Numbered from the stretch's first letter, positions 34,061 through 43,549 are shown. The stretch is DNA of 64,000 nt from Lachnospiraceae bacterium (GCA_028692975.1 JAQUWF010000001.1:1-64000); one strand, 5' to 3'. A program made the numbers and translations. Notes: a model not told the origin generated them from the letters alone.

Positions 34061-34756
34061 ATGAAAAATAAATGGAAACTAAGAAGGATGGGGCTGGCAC
34101 TGTTTTGTGTAATTTGCTTTATGAATTGTCCGGTTCAGGCATCTGTTGGGACAGGCGAGATCCAAATAAAACTGAAAGATTTGGAGTCTGCTCAGTCCGT
34201 GCAGAAAGACATTGAATTTCAAATCTATAAGGTAGGGACAGTAAATGAGGATGGAGTGCCACAGCTGAATCCAGAATTCGTAATCCAGGCATATCCTCAG
34301 ACGAGTGAGGAACTAGATGCCGCAGCAAAGAGCGTGTCAGAGGCCGTCACAGGAGAGGCGCTGAAGGTTGAAAAGACAGATGCGAATGGGATACTCAGCT
34401 TCATGGGTCTGGGGGATGGCGTTTATCTTGTGAAAAGCCAGAAAGAAAATGCATATGGAGAGGTCGCTCCGTTTTTGGTACACATTCCATATTATGAAGA
34501 AGTGAACCACATAATGACGGGCCCCAATTATACAGTGACGGCAGAACCAAAAGCATCACCGATCACGGAGAAACCAAAAGATCCACAGAAGAAACCAGTA
34601 AGCCCCACAGGAACGCAGAACACACCTGTGAAACTATCTACGGCGAAAACAGGGGATTCAACAGAGGTGGCAGGCACCTTGTTTGTAATGCTTTGTGCTG
34701 CCATTGTGATAGTTGAAATAGTTACCAAAAAGAGAGACAGGAGGAAGGGAGCATGA
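34061..34756 (+). CDS. Pilin-like surface protein with LPXTG-type sorting signal
   Basis: A 231-residue exported protein. A signal peptide covers about 1-28 (MGLALFCVICFMNCPVQAS). The middle is beta-rich and resembles SpaA/Cna-B-type pilin domains (IEFQIYKVG..., DANGILSFMGLGDGVYLVK). A proline-rich linker leads to a variant sorting motif, TAKTGDS, a hydrophobic helix (VAGTLFVMLCAAIVIVEIV) and a basic tail. ATG 34061 is chosen because it places the signal peptide correctly; the frame stays open upstream. It overlaps the adhesin gene by four bases (ATGA). Confidence 0.8.
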   Translation: MKNKWKLRRMGLALFCVICFMNCPVQASVGTGEIQIKLKDLESAQSVQKDIEFQIYKVGTVNEDGVPQLNPEFVIQAYPQTSEELDAAAKSVSEAVTGEALKVEKTDANGILSFMGLGDGVYLVKSQKENAYGEVAPFLVHIPYYEEVNHIMTGPNYTVTAEPKASPITEKPKDPQKKPVSPTGTQNTPVKLSTAKTGDSTEVAGTLFVMLCAAIVIVEIVTKKRDRRKGA

Positions 34757-36834
34757 GAACACACAAGAGAATCCATCGAATAGTAGCGGCATTGCTTGCG
34801 CTGGTGCTCGTAATCACTATGATCCCCGATACGCTGCTGGCACAGGCACCGGAAAATACCGCTGACGTGGAGCGCGCGGTGGCAGCAGAGAGTACAGATG
34901 TAATAGAGAGCAAAGATGAAGTAGAGACTGCAAATGAAACGGAAGTGTCAGAGCAGTTTTCCTTATATGGAAGTGTAATGATAACGAATGCGGATGGAAC
35001 AACGGCGAACCTGGACAAGATCAAGGTGCTTGCGTACCGGGCAGCGGATTACGATAAGACCGTAAACACAAATACAGTGATCGCGGAGACCGTGACAAAA
35101 GAAGATGGCATGTATCGGCTGGATAATCTGGCAAAGGATACATACCGTCTTGAGTTCGTGAGCGAGAATACAGAATTTGATCCGACCGCATATACAGCCG
35201 TGGAATTAGACCAAACGGTTGGGTATCGGCCGATCATGGCGGAAACTGAGAAGGCACAGGATATGGCAGCCGACCCGGAAGCGGTCTATCCCGAGAAAGC
35301 ATATTTTGCATGTATCCCACAGGTAGTTCTGGAAGAAACTCAAAAAGAGGCAGCACTTCTTCTACAGAAAGTGGAAACTGCAGAGGATGCAGAGAAAGCA
35401 GAGGGGGATGCTTTGACCATCGGACAGACCCAGCCGGGAGAAGCAGAAACCAAGCCGGAAGCGGAAACTGAGCCGGAAGCAGAAACCAAACCGGAAGCAG
35501 AAACCGAGCCAGCAGCAGAAACTGAGCCAGAAGCAGAAACCGAGCCGGAAACAGAAACCAAGTCGGAAGAATCTGAGCCGGAATTTTCTGATTTGATGAC
35601 AATTGAAGAATTAAAGGAACTGGATGAAGAGATGGCTGGAGCAACGATGGAGCTGGCGGATATGAATCTTTTTTCTCGTGATTCTCGTTTTGCAGCAGGA
35701 ACAAGTTGGACCTTTGATGCTTATTATGTGAAGGAAGCTGATTTACATAATGTAATGAAGACGGATGATTTTAATTTGAAATATCAGATGGAGTTTCATG
35801 CAAGCCAGAATCTGGACATTGGTGCGGTGGAGATCCGTATTCCACGGGAATTGTTGCAGTATCGGGATGGAACATCCATTGTGCCAAAAGACATTGCTGT
35901 TCCAGAAGGAAAGCTGGGGTCGACAACGGAAAGTCGGAGCACGCCCTTTAATTATTATATAGATGAAGAAACAGGAGAGCTTGTATTCTTTAATTACCGC
36001 GAGATTAAGTCCGGAACGAATGCGGCGTTCCAGGTGTTATATAAATATCTTAAAATCATGGAGATTAGAGATGAAACAACCTGGTCCTTGCAGTCTAAGG
36101 TTGCGGTGACGGTGGATGGGGCGAAGGAAGAACGGGAAGTGGAACCACTGACCGGAGAAGTAGATTCCGGGGTCACATTGTCCAGCGTGAAAAAGGCACC
36201 ACTGAATGATCAGACGGTTCAATATAACCCAGAACTTTATACGAAAAATCAGGTGAAGCAATATATTACGGGCGAGCTTCCACAAGAATATGAAGACCAT
36301 TTTGACCAGTATAACTATGTGGTGTGGCGGGTGGATATGGAGGGAAAAGCAACCCAGCCATGGTCATTGTCGGTGAACGAAGCACCAGGACAGTCAGGAA
36401 AAATTGTTGGCTGCTCGGGTAATATTATTTATAAAAATGTGTATACTTCACTTGATCATACAGGCCAATTACCAGTGGGAGAGGATTTTCAGGTAGAAGA
36501 TGTACGCAAATATAAGTCATGGTCTTGTAAAATGGATATTGTAGTTGCTTATCCGAAGGCTCAGGTTTATGACGGACAAACAGTTTCTAATAGTATCACA
36601 GTTGGGTTAAAACCAGATGATGGTATGGATAAACCACAGCGGAAATCATCTTCTGCTACCTGGGTTTATAGAAAGTACGATTGGATCTACAGTGGAGATA
36701 CGATAGGAATACAAAAGTGGAATTCAGGTTATTCGCATTCGATAAAAACGTATACAAGCTGGCTGGATGTATATGAGGCAGCCAGAGAGCAGGGAGAGGA
36801 TTGTATTGGTTCTTTTATTGATTCGCTATCATAA
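34753..36834 (+). CDS. Large surface adhesin of the pilus locus, C-terminally truncated
   Basis: A 693-residue exported protein. A signal peptide lies at about 1-32. Residues 70-160 look like a Cna-B/SpaA beta domain (LYGSVMITNADGTTANLDKI..., EDGMYRLDNLAKDTYRLEF). A low-complexity run of E/A/K/P/T repeats (EAETKPEAETEPEAET type) spans about 228-275, followed by beta-rich adhesin-like sequence. There is no LPXTG motif, hydrophobic anchor or basic tail. The frame stops at 36834, exactly where an Rpn-type fragment begins, so the 3' part, with anchor, has probably been lost. Usual relatives are much longer. The product may be secreted unanchored or non-functional. Confidence 0.75.
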   Translation: MRTHKRIHRIVAALLALVLVITMIPDTLLAQAPENTADVERAVAAESTDVIESKDEVETANETEVSEQFSLYGSVMITNADGTTANLDKIKVLAYRAADYDKTVNTNTVIAETVTKEDGMYRLDNLAKDTYRLEFVSENTEFDPTAYTAVELDQTVGYRPIMAETEKAQDMAADPEAVYPEKAYFACIPQVVLEETQKEAALLLQKVETAEDAEKAEGDALTIGQTQPGEAETKPEAETEPEAETKPEAETEPAAETEPEAETEPETETKSEESEPEFSDLMTIEELKELDEEMAGATMELADMNLFSRDSRFAAGTSWTFDAYYVKEADLHNVMKTDDFNLKYQMEFHASQNLDIGAVEIRIPRELLQYRDGTSIVPKDIAVPEGKLGSTTESRSTPFNYYIDEETGELVFFNYREIKSGTNAAFQVLYKYLKIMEIRDETTWSLQSKVAVTVDGAKEEREVEPLTGEVDSGVTLSSVKKAPLNDQTVQYNPELYTKNQVKQYITGELPQEYEDHFDQYNYVVWRVDMEGKATQPWSLSVNEAPGQSGKIVGCSGNIIYKNVYTSLDHTGQLPVGEDFQVEDVRKYKSWSCKMDIVVAYPKAQVYDGQTVSNSITVGLKPDDGMDKPQRKSSSATWVYRKYDWIYSGDTIGIQKWNSGYSHSIKTYTSWLDVYEAAREQGEDCIGSFIDSLS

Positions 36835-36957
36835 AGAGAATCCAGCGTCTGGTTGTCCTTAGTGAGTTTTGACGCTCCGGAGCGGGTCATCGAGATCATA
36901 ACGAAGTATCCGGAGTTCGGGCCGATGTATGAGGATGTCTATGGGATAGTAGTATAA
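36835..36957 (+). pseudogene. Internal fragment of an Rpn-family nuclease gene
   Basis: In the frame continuing after the adhesin stop, the sequence reads VWLSLVSFDAPERVIEIITK, then YPEFGPMYEDVYGI, closely matching WLSFLSFDAPERVIEVITKY... of the complete Rpn (DNA about 31785-31880). It then jumps to a stop and the Rpn-type hairpin. Only about 40 codons remain. Confidence 0.85.
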
Positions 36958-36960
36958 AAT

Positions 36961-37010
36961 AAGCAGTGTCTGTATGCAGCAAATCTGTTGCGTGTGGACA
37001 CTGTTTTGTT
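36961..37010 (+). terminator. Rpn-associated hairpin/terminator, copy 3
   Basis: AAGCAGTGTCTGTATGCAGC pairs with TTGCGTGTGGACACTGTTTT, then TTTGTTTT. It is close in sequence to the copies at 30853 and 32256. Confidence 0.85.
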
Positions 37011-37065
37011 TTATGGGAAATTTATTAAATGAAAACAACAGATAGAGATACATAAAAAATAATGC

Positions 37066-37094
37066 TTGCAATATACCCCATGGGGGTATATAAT
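37066..37094 (+). promoter_or_regulatory. CsoR operator within the csoR-copA promoter
   Basis: TTGCAA (37066-37071) and TATAAT (37089-37094) are spaced by exactly 17 bp. The spacer is filled by TATACCCC-ATG-GGGGTATA (37072-37090), the C/G-tract palindrome typical of CsoR sites. Confidence 0.9.
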
Positions 37095-37118
37095 GTGCTT
37101 GAAAGGAAGGTAATGTAT

Positions 37119-37427
37119 ATGAGTGAAGAGAGAGCAGACTGCTGTTGTCATAAGACGAAGGAGCGGTCGGAAAAAGAATATAAAGACCTGATCAATCGCC
37201 TGAGCCGTATTGAGGGTCAGATCCGTGGCATTAAGGGTATGGTGGAGAAGGATGCGTATTGTCCGGATATATTGATTCAGGTGGCGGCTGCCAATGCGGC
37301 GCTGAACAGTTTTAATAAAGTACTTTTGGCGAACCACATAAAAACTTGTGTATCGAGGGATATTAAAGAAGGTAAGGATGAGACTGTGGATGAGTTGGTC
37401 GTTACGTTGCAGAAGTTGATGAAGTAG
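37119..37427 (+). CDS. csoR: CsoR-family copper-sensing repressor
   Basis: A 102-residue all-helical repressor that leaves DNA when it binds Cu(I). The copper ligands are Cys48 (AYCPDIL), His73 and Cys77 (ANHIKTC); the spacings of 25 and 4 match M. tuberculosis CsoR (36/61/65). An N-terminal CCCH cluster (8-11) might also bind metal. ATG 37119 lies eight bases after AGGAAGG and is preferred over ATG 37113 or upstream starts. It is 11 bp before copA and controls the shared promoter through the adjacent palindrome. Confidence 0.95.
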   Translation: MSEERADCCCHKTKERSEKEYKDLINRLSRIEGQIRGIKGMVEKDAYCPDILIQVAAANAALNSFNKVLLANHIKTCVSRDIKEGKDETVDELVVTLQKLMK

Positions 37428-37438
37428 AGGAGGTTTAA

Positions 37439-39961
37439 ATGGAACAATATACAGTAACAGGTATGAGCTGCGCAGCATGCTCAACCAGGGTGGAAAAGGC
37501 CGTCGCCAAGGTGGACGGGGTCACTTCCTGCTCCGTGAGCCTGCTGACCAACTCCATGGGAGTGGAGGGCAGTGCGGCGGCAGGTGATATTATCAAAGCC
37601 GTGGAGGATGCCGGATATGAGGCAGCCGTGAAGGGGAAGAATGTAGATACGGCAGCATCGACGGGACAGTCTGCCAATGAGGAGATGCTGAAGGACCATG
37701 AGACTCCAGTGCTAAAGCAGAGACTCTGGGCATCTATCGGATTCTTGCTGGTCCTCATGTATTTTTCTATGGGACATATGATGTGGAACTGGCCGATCCC
37801 TGGATTTTTCCAGGATAATCATGTGGCGATGGGGCTGCTGCAGTTAATCCTCACCACGATTATCATGGTCATTAATCAGAAATTTTTTGTGAATGGTTAC
37901 AAGAGCCTGTTTCACGGTGCACCCAATATGGATACGCTGGTGGCGCTTGGCTCCACTGCCGCTTTTGTTTACAGCACCTATGCGCTGTTTGCTATGACAG
38001 GTGCGCAGGTGAAGGGTGACATGGATGCGGTCATGTCTTATATGCATGAATTTTATTTCGAATCTGCGGCCATGATCCTTACGCTGATCACGGTGGGCAA
38101 GATGCTGGAGGCACGCTCCAAAGGTCGGACTACGAATGCGCTGAAGAGCCTTATGAAGCTGGCGCCAAAGACGGCGACGGTCCTGCGAAGTGGCGTGGAG
38201 ACGGAAGTCCCTATCGGGGAGGTTCAGAAGGGCGATGTCTTTGTGGTACGTCCAGGGGAAAATATTCCGGTGGACGGCATTATTATAGAAGGAAACAGTG
38301 CCATTAATGAATCGGCCCTGACTGGGGAGAGTATTCCGGTGGACAAGGCGGTGGGGGACGGTGTTTCTGCCGCGACCCTGAACCAGTCTGGTTTCCTTAA
38401 ATGCGAAGCAGTTCGGGTGGGTGAGGATACGACTCTTTCCCAGATCATTCAGATGGTCAGTGACGCAGCAGCTACGAAGGCTCCTATCGCCAAGGTGGCG
38501 GATAAGGTGTCCGGCGTGTTTGTTCCGGTGGTGATTGCGCTGGCTGTGATCACGATTCTCGTGTGGCTGGTGGCAGGACAGAGTATTGGTTTTGCCCTGG
38601 CGAGAGGAATTTCGGTACTGGTGATCAGCTGTCCTTGTGCGCTGGGGCTGGCGACTCCGGTGGCAATCATGGTTGGAAATGGCATGGGAGCGAAACATGG
38701 GATCATGTTCAAGAACGCTGTGTCTTTGGAGGAAGCGGGCAAGATGGATATTGTTGCCCTGGATAAGACCGGAACCATCACCAACGGGGAACCGAAGGTT
38801 ACGGATATGATACCGGCCGGGGGTATCGGAGAGGCGGAACTGCTGCAGTATGCTTTTGCTTTGGAGCAGAAGAGTGAGCATCCGCTGGCGCGGGCGATTC
38901 TGGATTATGGGAAGAGCACCGGTGTGAAGGCACTGGAGGTTTCGGACTTTGCGGCACTTCCGGGTAATGGGTTGTCTGCGGTTTATGATCAGGCGGAGTT
39001 GCTGGGTGGTAATTTTACATTTATCAGCAGCAAGACGCAGGTGCCGGAGGAGATCAGGAAGCAGTCGGAGAAACTGGCCGAGGCCGGGAAGACGCCTTTG
39101 TTTTTTGCACGGGGCGGCGAACTGCTTGGTATTATTGCCGTGGCAGATGTTATGAAGGAAGACAGCCCTCAGGCGGTGAAGGAACTGCAGCATATGGGTA
39201 TTAAGGTTGTTATGCTGACCGGAGATAATGAGCGGACGGCGAAGGCGATCGGAGCACAGGCTGGCGTGGATCAGGTGATCGCAGGTGTCCTGCCGGACGG
39301 CAAGGAGAGTGTGATCCGCTCCTTGAAGAAGCAGGGCAAGGTGGCTATGGTCGGGGACGGCATCAATGATGCCCCGGCGCTTACCAGGGCGGATATCGGG
39401 ATCGCTATTGGAGCGGGCACAGATATTGCTATTGATGCGGCGGATGTGGTTCTTATGAAGAGTCGTCTCAGTGATGTGCCTGCGGCTATCCGCCTGAGTC
39501 GTGCTACGCTGCGTAATATTCATGAGAATCTGTTTTGGGCGTTCATTTATAATGTGATTGGTATTCCTCTGGCGGCTGGACTTTGGATTCCTCTTTTTCA
39601 GTGGGAACTTAATCCTATGTTTGGGGCGGCGGCCATGAGTTTGTCCAGTTTTTGTGTTGTTACCAATGCTCTGCGTCTGAATCTGTTTAAGATGTATGAC
39701 GCGGGTAGGGATAAATTGAAAAAATCTAAGAAGAAAGTTGAGGATGTGAAAATGAAGAAGACTATGAAGATCGAGGGTATGATGTGTGGACATTGTGAGG
39801 CACGGGTGAAGAAATGCCTGGAAGGGCTTGCGCAGGTGGATGAAGCGGTTGTCAGTCATGAGGCTGGGACGGCGGTTGTTACGCTGAATGCGGAAGTGGA
39901 TAACGCTGTGCTGAAGGAGACTGTGGAAGCGCAGGATTATAAAGTAGTTAGTGTGGAGTAG
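37439..39961 (+). CDS. copA: Copper-exporting P1B-type ATPase with N- and C-terminal metal-binding domains
   Basis: An 840-residue Cu(I) pump. Residues 1-70 form a heavy-metal domain with [11 protein letters not shown]. Transport and catalytic motifs follow: ISCPCALG (ion path), [11 protein letters not shown] (phosphorylated Asp), SEHPLARAI and [10 protein letters not shown]. After the last membrane segments, the last 70 residues form a second metal-binding domain with [11 protein letters not shown], preceded by a short lysine-rich linker. An ATG with a purine-rich site just before this domain (around 39751) suggests it arose from a fused copZ gene. Co-transcribed with csoR. Confidence 0.95.
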   Translation: MEQYTVTGMSCAACSTRVEKAVAKVDGVTSCSVSLLTNSMGVEGSAAAGDIIKAVEDAGYEAAVKGKNVDTAASTGQSANEEMLKDHETPVLKQRLWASIGFLLVLMYFSMGHMMWNWPIPGFFQDNHVAMGLLQLILTTIIMVINQKFFVNGYKSLFHGAPNMDTLVALGSTAAFVYSTYALFAMTGAQVKGDMDAVMSYMHEFYFESAAMILTLITVGKMLEARSKGRTTNALKSLMKLAPKTATVLRSGVETEVPIGEVQKGDVFVVRPGENIPVDGIIIEGNSAINESALTGESIPVDKAVGDGVSAATLNQSGFLKCEAVRVGEDTTLSQIIQMVSDAAATKAPIAKVADKVSGVFVPVVIALAVITILVWLVAGQSIGFALARGISVLVISCPCALGLATPVAIMVGNGMGAKHGIMFKNAVSLEEAGKMDIVALDKTGTITNGEPKVTDMIPAGGIGEAELLQYAFALEQKSEHPLARAILDYGKSTGVKALEVSDFAALPGNGLSAVYDQAELLGGNFTFISSKTQVPEEIRKQSEKLAEAGKTPLFFARGGELLGIIAVADVMKEDSPQAVKELQHMGIKVVMLTGDNERTAKAIGAQAGVDQVIAGVLPDGKESVIRSLKKQGKVAMVGDGINDAPALTRADIGIAIGAGTDIAIDAADVVLMKSRLSDVPAAIRLSRATLRNIHENLFWAFIYNVIGIPLAAGLWIPLFQWELNPMFGAAAMSLSSFCVVTNALRLNLFKMYDAGRDKLKKSKKKVEDVKMKKTMKIEGMMCGHCEARVKKCLEGLAQVDEAVVSHEAGTAVVTLNAEVDNAVLKETVEAQDYKVVSVE

Positions 39962-39972
39962 GGAGGGGGGAC

Positions 39973-40238
39973 GAATCCGCCTGGTTTCCGGCTTCGTGGC
40001 GTTTGATTTTGATCGCTGCGTGAATTATGAAAGTCTAAGGAAAAGCGGCCCGCCGCTTGCTGAACCAAACACATTCGCACCGTTTGCCGATGCAAACGCT
40101 GCTCAGGTGTTTTTGAAATTGGGTTTTGTAAACCCAATTTCATCAGCAATCGGCGGGCCGCTTTTCCTAAGTCTTTCTATAATTCCCTCCGCTGATGATC
40201 AAAATCAAACGCCACGAAGCCAAAAACCAGGCGGATTC
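39973..40238. repeat. Long imperfect inverted repeat (giant hairpin B)
   Basis: The outer arms 39973-40014 and 40197-40238 are complementary at 40 of 42 positions. Inner arms 40022-40063 and 40143-40185 are also nearly complementary. A central pair (AACAC...CGTTTG with CAAACG...GTGTT) and a perfect side hairpin GAAATTGGGTTT-TGT-AAACCCAATTTC (40115-40141) complete the fold. It starts 12 bp after the copA stop. No coding capacity. Confidence 0.85.
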
Positions 40239-40383
40239 TGAGCTTGGCGGCTTTTGAAGGCTCGCGCTTCGCGCATTGCCGGAAGGCATTGTTTGGAAGG
40301 TGCGGGTTTAGAAAGTTTAGCGGTTGTTGGGCTTTTGAATTATATGTTTTGTTTTTGACGTGGGGGCCGCCACGCAGTGGCCT

Positions 40384-40590
40384 GTTTTCGTAGCCAGCAG
40401 GGGAGCAGCACCATCTTGGGAACAGCCTTTCGAGGGCGGTTAGGGGAAAATGAAATCCAGCGTTTAGAACTGCTTAGTGAAGAGCCTCCTTGAGCGATTC
40501 ACTTAGCAGTTCTTAACGATTAGTTCATTTTCCCCTGCCCTGGCTGTTCCCGAGATGGTGCTGCTCCCCTGCGTCCCCCTTTCGAAAACC
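40384..40590. repeat. Long imperfect inverted repeat (giant hairpin C)
   Basis: Arms 40398-40427 and 40542-40571 match at 29 of 30 positions, with GTTTTCG/CGAAAAC extending the stem outward. Inner arms 40442-40480 and 40499-40536 pair over most of their length (GGGGAAAATGAA, AGAACTGCT and AGTGA all matched). Read on the minus strand it carries AACTAATCGTTAA and AAACGCTGGATTT, shared with the element at 488-661. It occupies most of the gap before the TrpB-like gene; 40239-40383 contains nothing else recognised. Confidence 0.85.
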
Positions 40591-40679
40591 CTAAAATCCA
40601 TATATTGCAGAACTGCACATTAAATGATATACTTGGATACAATATAACACCCCATAAAATGTGAAAAAGAGGTATGATC

Positions 40680-42053
40680 ATGGAAAAAACAATCCCTTAT
40701 AAGATTTATCTGGAAGAGCAGGAAATGCCGAAGCAGTGGTATAATGTGCGGGCGGATATGGCGAAGAAGCCGGCTCCTATTTTGAACCCTGGTACACTGC
40801 AGCCGATTACGGTGGAGGAGTTGTCTCCGATCTTTTGTACGGAGCTGGCGAAGCAGGAATTGGATGATACGACGGCTTATTTTGATATCCCGGAAGAGAT
40901 TCGGAATTTTTATAAGATGTATCGGCCTTCCCCGTTGGTAAGGGCTTACTGTCTGGAGGAGAAGTTGGGGACTCCGGCGCATATTTATTATAAGTTTGAG
41001 GGAAATAATACCTCCGGAAGCCACAAACTTAATTCTGCTATCGCGCAGGCTTATTATGCGAAGGAACAGGGGCTGAAGGGTGTGACTACAGAGACTGGAG
41101 CTGGGCAGTGGGGGACAGCGCTTTCTATGGCTTGTTCTTATTTTGATTTGGACTGTCAGGTGTATATGGTTAAATGCTCTTATGAGCAGAAGCCGTTCCG
41201 GCGTGAGGTAATGCGTACTTATGGTGCAAAGGTTACCCCGTCACCTTCTATGAATACGAATGTGGGACGTAAGATTAATGAAGAGTTTCCGGGAACTAGT
41301 GGAAGTCTTGGATGTGCGATTTCGGAGGCAGTGGAGGCGGCTACTTCTCAGGAAGGTTACCGCTATGTGCTTGGATCTGTGCTTTCACAGGTAATGCTGC
41401 ATCAGTCGGTGATCGGTCTGGAGACCAAGTCGGCACTGGATAAATATGGTATTAAGGCTGATATGATTATCGGATGTGCCGGAGGCGGTTCTAACCTTGG
41501 CGGTTTGATTTCTCCATTTGCAGGGGAGATGCTTCGCGGGGAAGCGGATTATGAGATGATCGCTGTTGAGCCTGCATCCTGCCCGAGTCTGACCCGCGGT
41601 AAATATGCTTATGATTTCTGCGATACCGGAAAGGTTTGCCCGCTGGCTAAGATGTATACGCTGGGAAGCGGCTTTATCCCATCAGCCAGCCATTCAGGCG
41701 GCCTGCGTTATCATGGCATGAGTTCTATTGTGTCAGAACTGTACGATCAGGGCCTGCTTACTGCAAGAAGCGTGGAGCAGACAGAGGTATTCAAGGCTGC
41801 GGAAACTTTTGCAAGAGTGGAAGGCATCCTTCCGGCACCGGAGAGCAGCCATGCGATTAAAGTGGCTATGGACGAGGCTATGAAGTGTAAAGAGACTGGA
41901 GAAGCGAAAAATATTGTATTTGGCTTGACGGGAACCGGATATTTTGATATGGTGGCATATCAGAGGTACAATGACGGTGAGATGAGCGATTCGATTCCGA
42001 CAGATGAAGAATTAGCAAAAGCATTGAGTAAGTTACCGAAAGTAGATTTATAG
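40680..42053 (+). CDS. TrpB2-type tryptophan synthase beta-like PLP enzyme
   Basis: A 457-residue PLP enzyme. Its length, the N-terminal KPAPILNPGTLQPITVEEL segment, and RPSPLVRAYCLEEKLG are features of the TrpB2 branch (about 450 residues) rather than TrpB1 (about 395). The PLP lysine lies in GNNTSGSHKLNSAIAQAYYA, the catalytic Glu in ETGAGQWGTALS and the phosphate loop in CAGGGSNLGG. TrpB2 makes tryptophan from indole and serine; no trpA is adjacent, as is usual for TrpB2. ATG 40680 is better spaced from AGAGG than ATG 40674. It is transcribed alone. Confidence 0.92.
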   Translation: MEKTIPYKIYLEEQEMPKQWYNVRADMAKKPAPILNPGTLQPITVEELSPIFCTELAKQELDDTTAYFDIPEEIRNFYKMYRPSPLVRAYCLEEKLGTPAHIYYKFEGNNTSGSHKLNSAIAQAYYAKEQGLKGVTTETGAGQWGTALSMACSYFDLDCQVYMVKCSYEQKPFRREVMRTYGAKVTPSPSMNTNVGRKINEEFPGTSGSLGCAISEAVEAATSQEGYRYVLGSVLSQVMLHQSVIGLETKSALDKYGIKADMIIGCAGGGSNLGGLISPFAGEMLRGEADYEMIAVEPASCPSLTRGKYAYDFCDTGKVCPLAKMYTLGSGFIPSASHSGGLRYHGMSSIVSELYDQGLLTARSVEQTEVFKAAETFARVEGILPAPESSHAIKVAMDEAMKCKETGEAKNIVFGLTGTGYFDMVAYQRYNDGEMSDSIPTDEELAKALSKLPKVDL

Positions 42054-42071
42054 TTACATTAAATATTATGT

Positions 42072-42111
42072 AGAAGGCATTTAGCGTGAGCGGATCATGC
42101 GGATGCCTTCT
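42072..42111. terminator. Hairpin between trpB2 and trkA
   Basis: AGAAGGCAT (42072-42080) pairs with ATGCCTTCT (42103-42111), partly extended by flanking TTACATT/AATGTAA. No long T-run follows, so termination is uncertain. Confidence 0.5.
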
Positions 42112-42177
42112 ATAAATGTAATGAATGTGCAAACATATTTAATATGTGCATGTGCTGAGGAGCAGAGGGAGCAGGTT

Positions 42178-43536
42178 ATGAAGATTATCATAGTTGGCTG
42201 CGGTAAGATCGGTATGACGATCACCGAGCAGCTGAGCCAAGAGGGCCATGATGTAGCCGTTATTGATCAGAACAGTACGGTGATTCATGATGCCACCAAT
42301 AATTTCGATGTTATGGGTGTGGTTGGAAACGGAGCGAGTTATTCGGTACAGATGGAGGCGGATATTGAGGCGGCGGATATACTGATTGCCGTGACCGGTT
42401 CGGATGAACTGAACCTGCTGTGCTGTCTGATCGCTAAGAAAGCCGGAAACTGCAGCACCATTGCCCGTGTCCGCAATCCTATGTACAACAAGGAAATCGG
42501 ATTTATCAAGGAGGAACTGGGGCTGTCCATGATCATCAATCCGGAATATGCAGCGGCTACGGAGGTCGCAAGAATCCTTCGCCTGCCGTCAGCTATTGAG
42601 ATCGACACCTTTGCAAAGGGACGTGTGGAACTTTTGGAGTTCAAGATCGAGGAAGGCTCTATCCTACATAATAGCAGTCTTATGGATATTGACCGCAGAC
42701 TCAAACCTAATGTGCTGGTGTGTGCAGTGGATCGGGACGGCGAGGTGGTGATTCCAAACGGAAGCTTCATTTTGAAAAATGGGGATGAGATCACGATTGT
42801 GGCACCGCCCAAGGAATCCCGTCTGTTCTTTAAAAAGATTGGCATCGATACCCATCAGACGAAGAATGCCATGATCGTGGGAGGCGGAACCATCGCTTTT
42901 TATCTGGCGTCGCAGCTGCTCAACAGTGGTATTGACGTGAAAATCGTGGAACAAGATGCCAAGAGATGCGAAATACTCAGCGAATTACTGCCCAAGGCGG
43001 TTATTATCAACGGGGATGCCACCAATCAGGATGTTCTGCTGGAGGAGGGCGTTGCCCATTGCCAGGCTTTTGTTTCACTGACAGGTATTGATGAGGCGAA
43101 TATTTTCCTTTCCCTGTTTGCAAAAAGCCAGTCTAATGCCAAGATCATTACCAAGATCAACCGTATCTCTTTTGATGATATTGTGGGGTCCTTCCATCTG
43201 GGAAGTACTATTTATCCGAAATATATTGCGGCGGAGTATATCGTGCGGTATGTGCGTGCCGTGCAGAACTCTATCGGCAGCAACGTAAAGGCACTGCACC
43301 GTATTATCGACAGCAAGGCGGAGGCACTGGAATTCTATGTGAGCGAGGACGCTCCGGTGGTGAATGTTCCGCTGGAACAGTTGAGTCTGAAAGAGAATAT
43401 GCTGATCGCCTGCATCAACCGGAAGGGTGAAGTCATCCTGCCGAAAGGCAAGACAGAGATTCATGTTGGCGATACGGTTATTGTTGTTACTACCAGGAAA
43501 GGGCTGAACGATATCAAAGATATCCTGCAGCATTGA
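42178..43536 (+). CDS. trkA: Trk potassium uptake regulatory subunit TrkA
   Basis: A 452-residue cytoplasmic gating subunit. It contains two tandem RCK units, each with an NAD/ATP-binding Rossmann part (IIIVGCGKIGMTITEQL at 2-18; MIVGGGTIAFYLASQLL near 230-246) and a TrkA-C ligand domain (about 140-220 and 370-450). It binds nucleotide and opens or closes TrkH. ATG 42178 is chosen because of the GGGAGCAGG site and because the Rossmann motif then begins at residue 2; upstream codons are unlikely to be coding. trkH starts 14 bp later. Confidence 0.94.
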   Translation: MKIIIVGCGKIGMTITEQLSQEGHDVAVIDQNSTVIHDATNNFDVMGVVGNGASYSVQMEADIEAADILIAVTGSDELNLLCCLIAKKAGNCSTIARVRNPMYNKEIGFIKEELGLSMIINPEYAAATEVARILRLPSAIEIDTFAKGRVELLEFKIEEGSILHNSSLMDIDRRLKPNVLVCAVDRDGEVVIPNGSFILKNGDEITIVAPPKESRLFFKKIGIDTHQTKNAMIVGGGTIAFYLASQLLNSGIDVKIVEQDAKRCEILSELLPKAVIINGDATNQDVLLEEGVAHCQAFVSLTGIDEANIFLSLFAKSQSNAKIITKINRISFDDIVGSFHLGSTIYPKYIAAEYIVRYVRAVQNSIGSNVKALHRIIDSKAEALEFYVSEDAPVVNVPLEQLSLKENMLIACINRKGEVILPKGKTEIHVGDTVIVVTTRKGLNDIKDILQH

Positions 43537-43549
43537 TGGGGGAACAATC

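Noticed and set aside
37844..39859. 671-codon minus-strand ORF
   Set aside because: Antisense shadow of copA; His/Arg-rich low-complexity translation without domain features.
40022..40185. Structured RNA of a known class (riboswitch or T-box)
   Set aside because: The fold is a long inverted repeat without any conserved riboswitch or T-box motif that I recognise, and it follows rather than precedes a gene.
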